From the NCBI RefSeq assembly GCF_001427635.1, contig NZ_LMHA01000001.1, positions 1,897,133 through 1,961,132 on the forward strand: DNA of 64,000 nt. Reading direction: 5' to 3'. This DNA comes from Pseudoxanthomonas sp. Root65. Lineage in GTDB: Bacteria; Pseudomonadota; Gammaproteobacteria; Xanthomonadales; Xanthomonadaceae. The notes below the pieces were generated by a model. It ran no database searches and was not told the origin of the DNA. It saw only the letters and a program-made list of their open reading frames with translations. The translations under genes were made by a program, and so were the position numbers. Within the stretch, counting starts at the first letter, position 1, and each line of letters starts with the position of its first letter. Below are positions 18,434-26,314 of the stretch, piece after piece.

Positions 18434-18591
18434 GGCGGGCTCCAGGGCGAGGCGACGATGCTAGCGCAGGCGCGCGAAGCGGGCGCGGACCATCACGGCC
18501 TGCGGCGGGATGCACTCTCCCGTCGCGGACGGCTAATCAGCGTGCCGGGGCCGGACTATGCTCCTCGTCCCCGAGTCCGGTGATCCTGCCC

Positions 18592-19110
18592 ATGAGCGCT
18601 GTTCTATCGATGTACGAAATCTCCGTCCCCGTCTTCCTCCGTGCGTTGCGGAACCTGCGCCATGCGCTCGAGAAGGGAGAAGCGCATGCGCGTGCGCAAG
18701 GCTACGAGTCCACCGTGCTGCTGCAGTCGCGCCTGTATCCGGACATGCTGCCGCTGGTGCGGCAGGTGCAGATTGCGACCGACACCGCCAAGTTCGGTGC
18801 CGCGCGACTGGCCGGCGTGGAATCCCCCCGTTTCGAGGATGTCGAAACCACCTTCGACGAGTTGTACGCGCGCCTGGAGGCGGTGGCCGCCTACCTTGGC
18901 ACGTTCGACGACGCGGCGCTCGCCGGCAGCGAGACGCGCGCCGTCACCCTCTCCGCGCGCGCGCGCGGCGACCTGAACTTCGACGGCCGCGGCTACCTGC
19001 TCGGTTTCGTGTTGCCCAACCTGTTCTTCCACGCCGCCACGGCGCACGCGATCCTGCGCCACAACGGCGTGCCTCTGGGCAAGCTGGACTATCTGGGCCC
19101 GGCCGACTGA
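18592..19110 (+). CDS. DUF1993 family protein
   Basis: A 172-residue helical protein of the DUF1993 family (DinB-like four-helix fold). The family start SMYEISVPVFLRALRNL and the end LPNLFFHAATAHAILRHNGV with PLGKLDYLG are clear. His residues in FFHAATAHAILRH suggest metal binding, as in DinB relatives. The ATG at 18592 is chosen over the GTG at 18580 by comparison with the typical family start. It is convergent with the ECF42 gene. Cellular role unknown. Confidence 0.85.
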   Translation: MSAVLSMYEISVPVFLRALRNLRHALEKGEAHARAQGYESTVLLQSRLYPDMLPLVRQVQIATDTAKFGAARLAGVESPRFEDVETTFDELYARLEAVAAYLGTFDDAALAGSETRAVTLSARARGDLNFDGRGYLLGFVLPNLFFHAATAHAILRHNGVPLGKLDYLGPAD

Positions 19111-19144
19111 GCGGGCGGCGTGCGCGCCGCGGGCGCGTGCCGGA

Positions 19145-20410
19145 TCAGTCGGTAACGCAGTCGCGCGCACGCGCCAGCAGCAGCGCCTGTTCGCGTGCGT
19201 TGCGGGTCAGCGCTGCCGCGCGCTCGAACTCGGCACGCGCTTCCTCGCGACGCTCCAGCTTGAACAGCAGGTCGCCGCGCACGCTGGGCAGCAGGTGGTA
19301 CTGCTTCATCGCCGGCTCGTCGAGCAGGCGATCGACCAGCGGCAGAGCACTGGCCGGGCCGGTGGCCATCGACACCGCGACCGCGCGGTTGAGCTCCACC
19401 ACCGGCGATGGCGCGATCTGTGCCAGCGCGGCGTACAGCGTCGCGATGCGGGTCCAGTCCGTCGCTTCGGCGGTAGTGGCGCGGGCATGGCAGGCGGCGA
19501 TGGCGGCCTGCAGGGCATAGGGGCCGAACGCGCCGCCCAGCCGTTCGGCGCGCGACAGCGCCTCCAGTCCGCGCTGGATCAGCAGGCGATCCCAGCGGCT
19601 GCGATCCTGCTCCAGCAACAGCACCGGCGCACCGTCCTTGCCCAGACGGGCATGCAGGCGCGAGGCCTGGATTTCCATCAGCGCGATCAGGCCGTGCACT
19701 TCCGGTTCGCGCGGGGCCAGCGCGGCCAGCACGCGTCCCAGGCGGAGCGCCTCCTCGCACAGCGCCGGACGTGTCCAGTCATCGCCACTGGTGGCCGAAT
19801 AGCCTTCGTTGAACACCAGGTAGACCACGCCCAGCACCGACGCCAGGCGCTCCTGCAGTTCGTCGCCGCGCGGGACCTCGAAGGCCACGTCGGCCTCTGC
19901 CAGGGTGCGCTTGGCGCGCACGATGCGTTGCGCGACGGTGGGCTCGGAGGTCAGGAACGCGCGCGCGATCTCGTCCGTCGCTAGGCCGCACAGCAGGCGC
20001 AGCGTCAACGCGACGCGTGCGTCCATCGACAGCACCGGATGGCACGACACGAACACCAGCCGCAGCAGGTCGTCGTCGATGTCGTGGTCCAGCGCGTCCT
20101 CGTCGCGCGCGCGGCGGTCTTCCTGCACGTCCTCCAGTTCCCGTGCCAGTTCCTCGTGCTTGCGGTCGAGCAACTGCAGCCGGCGCAGACGGTCGATCGC
20201 GCGGCGCTTGGCGGTGGTCATCAGCCAGGCCCCCGGATTGTCCGGCACGCCGTCACGGGGCCAGGTCTCCAAGGCAGCGACCAGCGCGTCCTGCGCCAGT
20301 TCCTCGGCCAGGTCCAGGTCGCGCAGCATGCGTGCCAGGCCGGCGATAACGCGCGCCGATTCGATGCGCCAGACGGCATCGATCGCGCGATGGGTGGGGG
20401 ACGTCGACAT
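19145..20410 (-). CDS. ECF42-type RNA polymerase sigma factor with C-terminal TPR-like domain
   Basis: A 421-residue sigma factor: region 2 (ARMLRDLDLAEELAQDALVA), region 4 (LATDEIARAFLTSEPTVAQR) and a ~220-residue C-terminal helical domain (DUF6596-like, from YLVFNEGYSA). ECF42 factors have no anti-sigma; the C-terminal domain is needed for activity, and their targets are usually neighbouring DGPF/YCII-type genes. Here the upstream neighbour on the same strand is a VOC/PhnB-like gene 92 bp away, a plausible target. The start ATG at 20410 gives MSTSPTHRAID; the longer frame to 20509 overlaps the neighbour's end. Confidence 0.9.
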   Translation of the reverse strand: MSTSPTHRAIDAVWRIESARVIAGLARMLRDLDLAEELAQDALVAALETWPRDGVPDNPGAWLMTTAKRRAIDRLRRLQLLDRKHEELARELEDVQEDRRARDEDALDHDIDDDLLRLVFVSCHPVLSMDARVALTLRLLCGLATDEIARAFLTSEPTVAQRIVRAKRTLAEADVAFEVPRGDELQERLASVLGVVYLVFNEGYSATSGDDWTRPALCEEALRLGRVLAALAPREPEVHGLIALMEIQASRLHARLGKDGAPVLLLEQDRSRWDRLLIQRGLEALSRAERLGGAFGPYALQAAIAACHARATTAEATDWTRIATLYAALAQIAPSPVVELNRAVAVSMATGPASALPLVDRLLDEPAMKQYHLLPSVRGDLLFKLERREEARAEFERAAALTRNAREQALLLARARDCVTD

Positions 20411-20501
20411 GCCGCGCATCACACCATGGCGCTGCGACCGGTGAAAGTCGCAGCGCAGCGAACAGGGGAGCCCTCGCGTGCACGATGTCTCCGCCCGGGC
20501 A

Positions 20502-20915
20502 TCACGCATCCTTCTCGCAGTTGATCATCCACGGCACGCCGAACGTGTCGACCAGCATGCCGAAGCGCACGGCCCAGAACGTCTGCGTCAGCGGCATGGT
20601 CACCTGGCCGCCCTCGGACAGCGCGGTGAAGATCCGTTCCGCGTCGGCGATGCTGTCCACCGACAGCGACACCGAGCATCCCTTCACGCCGTCGTAGGGA
20701 TGCGCCGGATGGTTGTCCGAGCCCATCAGCACCGTCTGCCCGAATATCACGTGCGTATGCATGATCTTCTGCTTGTACTCGGCCGGCATGTCCTCGCAGC
20801 CTTCGGTGCCCTCGAAGCGCATCAGCGGCCCCAGCTCGCCGCCGGTGGCCTTGGCATAGAAGGTGAAGGCGGCTTCGCAGTCGCCGTTGAGGATCAGGTA
20901 GGGATTGACATTCAT
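20502..20915 (-). CDS. PhnB-like VOC family protein
   Basis: A 137-residue vicinal-oxygen-chelate fold protein of the PhnB/3-demethylubiquinone-methyltransferase-like type. It begins NVNPYLILNGDCEAAFTFYA and ends FGMLVDTFGVPWMINCE, both standard for the family. No enzymatic activity is established for most relatives. It is just upstream of the ECF42 sigma gene in the same direction, forming a likely operon; ECF42 loci commonly carry such small conserved enzymes. Confidence 0.88.
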   Translation of the reverse strand: MNVNPYLILNGDCEAAFTFYAKATGGELGPLMRFEGTEGCEDMPAEYKQKIMHTHVIFGQTVLMGSDNHPAHPYDGVKGCSVSLSVDSIADAERIFTALSEGGQVTMPLTQTFWAVRFGMLVDTFGVPWMINCEKDA

Positions 20916-21046
20916 GTCGTGCTCCTTGAGTGGGTGATGGTGGAATGCCGCGAAGCGGCGTGCGGGTGCTCTTGCTGCAGGCGACGAGCCGGCAGGGGCG
21001 GAATCGACACGGCGTGCGACGGGGTTTCATTCGGCAGCGGGGCGGC

Positions 21047-21433
21047 TCAGCGGACGGGAACGCCTGCGCCCGATGCCTCGTCCCGGATCGCTGCGCGCTG
21101 GCGCCCGGTCAACCGGTTCCAGGCGTAGTCGTAGGACCAGGCGACCAAGGGCTTCAGCTCGACGGCCGGCATCGCCGACACGTCCACCACCGTGACCCAG
21201 CGGTGGTGCCCCAGCCAGCGCGCCGGCTTGATGCCGGGCTGGTCGGTCAGCTCCAGGAAACGTTCCGGCGCGACCTTGACGCTGAAACGCCAGCGCTCCG
21301 GCTCGCTGGTCTTGAAATAGGCGAAGCGCTTGCCGCCCACGTCGTACACCAGGATGTTGGCGGGCGCGCCATGCAGCGTTTCAGCGCTGCCCGGCAGGGA
21401 ACGGCAATGGCGTTTGAGCGCGGCGACATCCAT
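21047..21433 (-). CDS. MmcQ/YjbR family DNA-binding-like protein
   Basis: A 128-residue protein with the CyaY-like MmcQ/YjbR fold: HCRSLPGSAETLHG at the N-terminus, FAYFKTSEPERWRFSVKVAP in the core and LGHHRWVTVVDV after it. Relatives are called DNA-binding by fold, without a defined role. The ATG at 21433 fits the family start. Isolated gene on the minus strand between the VOC gene and a repeat-containing spacer. Confidence 0.88.
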   Translation of the reverse strand: MDVAALKRHCRSLPGSAETLHGAPANILVYDVGGKRFAYFKTSEPERWRFSVKVAPERFLELTDQPGIKPARWLGHHRWVTVVDVSAMPAVELKPLVAWSYDYAWNRLTGRQRAAIRDEASGAGVPVR

Positions 21434-21594
21434 GCACCGATGCTAGCGCCGCCACGGCGCCAACGGCGTACCCGCAGGCGATGCCGAGGGCACGGGCTGT
21501 CCGCAGGCGCAGACGCCGAAGGTGCCACGGAGCGTAGGCCGGGATGGAGCACCGCAGAATCCCGGCATCGCGGAGCGGGAATGCCCGCCTTGGC

Positions 21595-21695
21595 GAAAAC
21601 CAGCCGCTCTTCTGACACTAACGGTCTCGCGAGACCGGAAAAGGTCCGTTCTTCCCACACTGCGGGTGTCGCGAGGCCGAAAAAGGTCCCTTGTC
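21595..21695. repeat. Short tandem-like repeat, period 42-43 bp
   Basis: Two copies built on GGTnTCGCGAGnCCG, followed by AAAAGGTCC, occur 42 bp apart (at 21623 and 21665), and a partial upstream copy starts at 21595 (GAAAACCAG). The first copy contains the perfect 14-bp palindrome GGTCTCGCGAGACC. The unit is 14 codons long, and a minus-strand frame reads it as F-x-G-L-A-x-P-type repeats, but no start or gene context supports translation. Confidence 0.6.
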
Positions 21696-21725
21696 GTTCC
21701 GCCGGAGGGCGCGCAGGCAACCCCG

Positions 21726-22616
21726 TCAGCCGTGCAACAGATCCGCCAGCGCGCTTTCCAGCGTCGGGAAACGGAACGCGAACCCCTCCGCCAGCGCATG
21801 CGCCGGCAGCACGCGCTGGCCAGTGAGCAGCAGCTGCGCCATTTCGCCGAAGCCGGCCTTCAGCGCGAACGCGGGCGTCGGCAGCACGGCGGGGCGATGG
21901 AGGGCCTTGCCCAGCGTGCGGGCGAAGTCGCGGTTGGTGACGGGGTCGGGCGCGGTGCCGTTGTAGGCGCCGCCGGTACGGTCGCTTTCCAGCAGCCAGG
22001 CGATCATCCGTACCAGGTCGTGGCGGTGGATCCAGCTCATCCACTGGTGGCCGTCGCCCATCGGCCCGCCGGCGCCCAGCCGGAACGGCGGCAGCATCTT
22101 CGCCAGCGCGCCGCCGTCGGGGTGCAGCACGATGCCGATGCGCACGCGGCAGGTGCGCACGTCCAGGGCTTCGGCCCGCATCGCCTCGGTTTCCCAGTCG
22201 CGGCACAGCTGGGCGGCGAAGTCGTCGCCGGGGGCCGCGGATTCGTCCAGCGCCTCGTCGTCGCGCGGCCCGTAGTAGCCGATGGCCGAGCCGGACACCA
22301 GCACGCGCGGGCGCACCGACTGCCGGGCCATCCAGGCGATCAGCGCCTGCGTGGTGGCCAACCGGGAGCTGCGGAAGGCCGCCTTGCGCGTTGCATTCCA
22401 TCGGCCCGCCATCAGGGGTTCGCCGGCCAGGTTCACCACGGCTTCCACATCGCGTGCTTCGTCGAGTGTGGCGAGCGGGCGCACGGAGGACGGCAGGCGC
22501 GCGCGGGCCTGGGCGGGATCACGGGTCAGCACCGTCAGCGTGTGGCCGCCCTGCAACAGGTGGTCGCAGAGGGCGTGGCCGATGAAGCCGGTGCCACCGG
22601 TGAGCAGGACGTGCAT
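21726..22616 (-). CDS. TIGR01777 family NAD(P)-dependent epimerase (SDR39U1-like)
   Basis: A 296-residue extended short-chain dehydrogenase. It starts MHVLLTGGTGFIGHALCDHL (Rossmann motif), has NLAGEPLMAGRW and SGSAIGYYGPRDDE typical of the TIGR01777/YfcH group, and ends with the DUF1731-like LPTPAFALKAGFGEMA region. These proteins are predicted nucleoside-diphosphate-sugar epimerases with uncharacterised substrates. ATG 22616 is the natural start; it diverges from the hydrolase gene at 22736. Confidence 0.9.
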   Translation of the reverse strand: MHVLLTGGTGFIGHALCDHLLQGGHTLTVLTRDPAQARARLPSSVRPLATLDEARDVEAVVNLAGEPLMAGRWNATRKAAFRSSRLATTQALIAWMARQSVRPRVLVSGSAIGYYGPRDDEALDESAAPGDDFAAQLCRDWETEAMRAEALDVRTCRVRIGIVLHPDGGALAKMLPPFRLGAGGPMGDGHQWMSWIHRHDLVRMIAWLLESDRTGGAYNGTAPDPVTNRDFARTLGKALHRPAVLPTPAFALKAGFGEMAQLLLTGQRVLPAHALAEGFAFRFPTLESALADLLHG

Positions 22617-22735
22617 GGGTGCGGTGTGTGGAAGGGGGATGCGCAGCATACGCAGCGAGGTGTGTTGCGGATGTGGAACGGACCGTGGGTGGCGATCGGC
22701 GGTCAGTCCGGGGCGCGGCCACTACACTAAGCGCC

Positions 22736-23434
22736 ATGGCATCGCTCCCCCTGCTCCTGCTGCCCGGCCTGCTGTGCGACGAGCGCCTCTGGCGCGAGCC
22801 CGCCCACGCGCTGGCCGACCTGGCGCCCATTCACCATGCCGACCTGACCCGCGACGACAGCGTCGCCGGCATGGCCGCGCGCGTGCTGGCGTCGGCGCCG
22901 CCGGTGTTCGCGCTGGCGGCGCTGTCGATGGGCGGCTACGTGGCGTTCGAGATCCTGCGCCAGGCCCCGCAGCGGGTGGCGCGGCTGGCGTTGCTGGACA
23001 CCAGTGCGCGACGCGATCCCCCCAAGCGCCAGCTGGTGCGGCAGGCGGGCCTGATGCTGGCCGAAGCCGGCCGCTTCGTGGGCGTCACCCGCAAGCTGCT
23101 GCCGCAACTGGTACACGAGAGCCGCGTGGACGACGTGGTCGGCGAGGACGTGATGGCCATGGCGCAGCGGGTGGGCCTGCCGGCTTTCGTGCGCCAGCAA
23201 CGCGCCATCATCGATCGCCCGGATTCGGAGCCGCTGCTGCCCACCATCGCCGTCCCCACGCTGCTGGGGGTGGGCGAGGACGACCGCATGACGCTGCCCG
23301 AGGAGACCCATCTGATGCACGAACGCATCCCGGGCGCACGGCTGCACGTGTTCGCGCGCTGCGGCCACCTGCCGCCGATGGAAGTGCCGCAGGAAACCGC
23401 CGCCGTGTTGCGCGCGTGGCTGACGGCGGCATGA
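22736..23434 (+). CDS. Alpha/beta hydrolase
   Basis: A 232-residue alpha/beta-fold hydrolase. The strand LLLLPGLLCDERLW provides the oxyanion region, ALSMGGY the nucleophile elbow (Ser), and FARCGHLPPMEVP the catalytic His; GVGEDDRMTLP holds the likely Asp. No signal peptide, so cytoplasmic. Close to esterase/lactonase-like family members; the substrate is unknown. The ATG at 22736 is the start of the recognisable fold. Gnd follows 37 bp later and may be co-transcribed. Confidence 0.88.
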   Translation: MASLPLLLLPGLLCDERLWREPAHALADLAPIHHADLTRDDSVAGMAARVLASAPPVFALAALSMGGYVAFEILRQAPQRVARLALLDTSARRDPPKRQLVRQAGLMLAEAGRFVGVTRKLLPQLVHESRVDDVVGEDVMAMAQRVGLPAFVRQQRAIIDRPDSEPLLPTIAVPTLLGVGEDDRMTLPEETHLMHERIPGARLHVFARCGHLPPMEVPQETAAVLRAWLTAA

Positions 23435-23471
23435 CGCATCCTTTTCTTTCTGTTCAACCCACGGAGTACAC

Positions 23472-24380
23472 ATGGAACTAGCGATGATCGGACTCGGGCG
23501 CATGGGCGCCAACATGGCCGAGCGGTTGGTACGCGGCGGCCATGCCGTGCGCGGTTACGATCCGGGTGAGCCCGCCCGCCAGCAGGCCGAAGCGCGCGGC
23601 ATCGTGCCACACGCGAGCCTGCAGAACGCCGTGTCCGCCTTGCCGACACCGCGTGTGGTGTGGCTGATGGTGCCGGCCGGGCAGATCGTCGACGACACGC
23701 TGGCGCAGCTGCGTCCGCTGCTCACCGCCGGCGACATCGTCATCGACGGCGGCAATTCCAACTACAAGGACAGCCAGCGGCGCGCCACCGCGCTCGGCGA
23801 CGCCGGTATCCATTACCTCGACTGCGGCACCAGCGGCGGCGTGTGGGGACTGGCCGAGGGCTACAGCCTGATGATCGGCGGCGATGCGGCGGCGGTGGAC
23901 CTGCTGCGGCCCGTGTTCGCCACGCTCGCGCCCACGCCGGACACCGGCTGGGGACGCGTGGGACCGAGCGGCGCGGGCCACTTCGCCAAGATGATCCACA
24001 ACGGCATCGAGTACGGAATGATGCAGGCCTATGCCGAGGGCTTCGCGATCCTGCAGAAGAAGACGGCGATGGACTTCGACCTGGGCGCGCTGGCGGAGAT
24101 CTGGCGGCACGGCAGCGTGGTGCGCTCGTGGCTGCTGGACCTCACCGCGGATGCGCTGAAGAAGAATCCGACGATGGCCGGCATTGCGCCGTACGTGTCC
24201 GATTCGGGCGAAGGTCGCTGGACCGTGGCCGAGGCGATCGACCTGGACGTGTCCGCGCCGGTCATCACGCTGTCCCTGCTCGAACGCCTGCGCTCGCGCG
24301 AACACGATGCCTACACCGACAAGCTGCTGTCGGCGATGCGCAACGAGTTCGGCGGCCATGCGGTGAAGAAAGCGGACTGA
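23472..24380 (+). CDS. gnd: 6-phosphogluconate dehydrogenase, short (NAD-type, YqeC-like) form
   Basis: A 302-residue decarboxylating enzyme, 6-phosphogluconate to ribulose 5-phosphate plus CO2. The Rossmann motif MIGLGRMGANMAERL, the substrate motif IVIDGGNSNYKDS and the catalytic segment GHFAKMIHNGIEYGMMQ are intact. At ~300 residues it belongs to the short bacterial class, which often prefers NAD+, unlike the 470-residue NADP form. A TACACATGG start region with weak ribosome-binding site precedes. It serves the oxidative pentose phosphate pathway. Confidence 0.92.
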   Translation: MELAMIGLGRMGANMAERLVRGGHAVRGYDPGEPARQQAEARGIVPHASLQNAVSALPTPRVVWLMVPAGQIVDDTLAQLRPLLTAGDIVIDGGNSNYKDSQRRATALGDAGIHYLDCGTSGGVWGLAEGYSLMIGGDAAAVDLLRPVFATLAPTPDTGWGRVGPSGAGHFAKMIHNGIEYGMMQAYAEGFAILQKKTAMDFDLGALAEIWRHGSVVRSWLLDLTADALKKNPTMAGIAPYVSDSGEGRWTVAEAIDLDVSAPVITLSLLERLRSREHDAYTDKLLSAMRNEFGGHAVKKAD

Positions 24381-24438
24381 TCACCCGGTCTTATCGCCGT
24401 CGTCGCTAGGGTGGCGGCTTCCACGAGAGGAAACCCCC

Positions 24439-25116
24439 ATGAAGATCCTGATGGTGCTGACGTCGCATGACCGCCTGGGCGACACCGGGCACAAGACCGG
24501 CTTCTGGCTGGAGGAATTCGCCGCGCCGTACTACGTGTTCAGGGACGCGGGCGCGGAGCTGGTGCTGGCCTCGCCGAAGGGCGGGCAGCCCCCGCTGGAC
24601 CCGAAGAGCGACGCGCCCGATGCGCAGACCGCCGCCACGGTGCGCTTCAACGCGGATGCCGACGCGCTGGCCGCCCTGGCGGCGACGCAGCGGCTGAAGG
24701 ACGTGGTGGACGACGAGTTCGATGCGGTCTTCTATCCCGGCGGACACGGCCCGATGTGGGATCTGGCCGAGGATGCCGATTCCATCCGGCTGATCGAACA
24801 GACCTTCTCCGCCGGCAAGCCGGTGGCGGCGGTCTGCCACGGGCCGGCGGTGTTCCGTCACACCCGCAGTTCGCTCGGCGAGCCATTGGTGAAGGACAAG
24901 CGCGTGACCGGCTTTTCCAATGAAGAGGAGGCGGCGGTCGGCCTGACCGATGTGGTGCCGTTCTCGCTGGAAGACGCGCTGAAGAAGAACGGCGCCCATT
25001 ACGAGCGTGGCGCGCTGTGGCAGTCGCATGTGGTGGTCGATGGGACGCTGGTGACCGGGCAGAATCCGGCCTCGTCCGAGGCGGCGGCCGAGGACGTGCT
25101 GCGGCTGTTGCGCTGA
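24439..25116 (+). CDS. DJ-1/PfpI family protein (Hsp31-like)
   Basis: A 225-residue class I glutamine-amidotransferase-like protein. The nucleophile elbow is AAVCHGPAVF with Cys133, and the preceding YPGGHGPMWDL is typical of the Hsp31-like/GATase1 subgroup, whose members act as glyoxalase III or deglycase. The HG after the Cys and the Glu near the N-terminus (WLEEFAAPYY) complete the site. GAGAGGAAA precedes the ATG. A role in methylglyoxal or oxidative stress would fit gloA in the same window, but that is inference. Confidence 0.9.
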   Translation: MKILMVLTSHDRLGDTGHKTGFWLEEFAAPYYVFRDAGAELVLASPKGGQPPLDPKSDAPDAQTAATVRFNADADALAALAATQRLKDVVDDEFDAVFYPGGHGPMWDLAEDADSIRLIEQTFSAGKPVAAVCHGPAVFRHTRSSLGEPLVKDKRVTGFSNEEEAAVGLTDVVPFSLEDALKKNGAHYERGALWQSHVVVDGTLVTGQNPASSEAAAEDVLRLLR

Positions 25117-25178
25117 ATGTTCACGGCCGTTTACTGCGAAGGCGCTACGGTGCGCCACCTATCGCGTGGGAGTGGACC

Positions 25179-25466
25179 ATGACGGAAGCACCCCAGCACC
25201 TTTACACGCGGCAGGCCGACATCGCCCGCATGGAGGCCTTGATACAGCAGCTGCCCGACGAGGTGAGCGTGGAGATCCAGCTGGCCGACGGTGGTTCGAT
25301 CACGGGCACCGTGCCTGCGCGCCCGACCGTGCAGGTGTTCCGGGATGCCGACGGCCACGAAGGCTTCAATGCCGTCGTGCGCATCGACGACAGCAAGCGG
25401 CCCAACGTCGTGCATTACCTGTGGCTGGACCGCATCGCCACGGTCACCGTGCTGGGCTCGTCCTGA
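25179..25466 (+). CDS. DUF3247 family protein
   Basis: A 95-residue soluble protein matching DUF3247, a small family known mainly from Xanthomonadaceae: QHLYTRQADIARMEALI, then VEIQLADGGSITGTVPARP and VHYLWLDRIATVT. The fold is predicted beta-barrel-like. GGGAG lies seven bases before the ATG. Its stop overlaps the next start by one base (TGATG), so the two are translationally coupled. Function unknown. Confidence 0.82.
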   Translation: MTEAPQHLYTRQADIARMEALIQQLPDEVSVEIQLADGGSITGTVPARPTVQVFRDADGHEGFNAVVRIDDSKRPNVVHYLWLDRIATVTVLGSS

Positions 25467-25660
25467 TGCCGCATCTTCCCTCCGCCGACATCGCCTGCCC
25501 GTACTGCGGCGAAACCATCACGCTGGTGGTGGACGATTCGGCGGGCGACCAGCAGTACATCGAGGACTGCCATGTCTGCTGCCGGCCGATCGAAGTGCGG
25601 GTGAGCGTGGACGACGACGGCACGGTGGACGTGGCGGCGTGGGGCCAGGACGACGCCTGA
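25466..25660 (+). CDS. CPXCG motif-containing cysteine-rich protein
   Basis: A 64-residue zinc-ribbon-like protein with CPYCG (after ADIA) and DCHVCCRPIEV, the four-cysteine arrangement of the CPXCG family. An acidic C-terminal tail follows. It starts on the ATG that overlaps the DUF3247 stop codon. A metal site is inferred from the cysteines; role unknown. Confidence 0.88.
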   Translation: MPHLPSADIACPYCGETITLVVDDSAGDQQYIEDCHVCCRPIEVRVSVDDDGTVDVAAWGQDDA

Positions 25661-25747
25661 GCTGCGGCATCGACTGTAACGGCCGTATCGCGGCCGGCGC
25701 CGCTATGCTGCCCCCGGTCCACCAACCGGCCCTGGGGAGGGAAGAAG

Positions 25748-26188
25748 ATGACGACAACGACAACGACGGCCAAAGGCTCGCTGGCCTACTGGATCATCGC
25801 GGTGTTCGCGCTGGTCTGGAACCTGATCGGCGTGGCGTTCTGGTACCTGCAGGTCAGCATGTCCGCCGAACGGCTGGCCTCGCTGCCCGAGGCGCAACGC
25901 GCGGTCTACGAAGGCACGCCGGGCTGGATCAACATCGTGTTCGCGGTCGCGGTGTTCGCCGGCGTGCTGGGCAGCGTGGGACTGCTGGCGAAAAAGCGCT
26001 GGGCAACCCCGCTGTTGCTGGTGTCGCTGCTGGCGCTGCTGGTGCAGATCATCGGCGCCTTCGCGCTCACGCCCGCCTGGACCGCCTACGGTCCGGCCGG
26101 CCTGGTGATGCCGGCCGTACTGGTGCTGATCGCACTGTTCCTGTGGCAGTACGCGAGCAAGGCGAAGGCGCGCGGCTGGTTGGCGTGA
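25748..26188 (+). CDS. Small integral membrane protein (4 TM)
   Basis: A 146-residue protein with four predicted transmembrane helices (WIIAVFALVWNLIGVAF, WINIVFAVAVFAGVLGSVGL, PLLLVSLLALLVQIIGAF and VMPAVLVLIALFLW). A Thr-rich start MTTTTTT precedes helix 1. Ribosome-binding site GGGAAGAAG is close to the ATG. It resembles the 'sugar transporter' or DUF-type small membrane proteins of the group; no function is evident. Confidence 0.8.
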   Translation: MTTTTTTAKGSLAYWIIAVFALVWNLIGVAFWYLQVSMSAERLASLPEAQRAVYEGTPGWINIVFAVAVFAGVLGSVGLLAKKRWATPLLLVSLLALLVQIIGAFALTPAWTAYGPAGLVMPAVLVLIALFLWQYASKAKARGWLA

Positions 26189-26212
26189 GATTCGCTTGAG
26201 CGAAGGAAACTC

Positions 26213-26300
26213 GTAGGGTGGGCCTCGGCCCACCCTCATCGTGACGCAGGTTGTCCGGTGAAGTTCCGGCATGGCGACGGTGGGCCAAGGCCCACCCTAC
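26213..26300. repeat. Palindromic intergenic element (GGTGGGCC type)
   Basis: GTAGGGTGGGCC at the left and GGCCCACCCTAC at the right are exact reverse complements enclosing 64 bases; each arm itself folds (GGTGGGCC..GGCCCACC). This is a BIME-like pair between convergent genes and may act as a transcription stop. Confidence 0.75.
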
Positions 26301-26314
26301 CTCACCGGTTCGAT

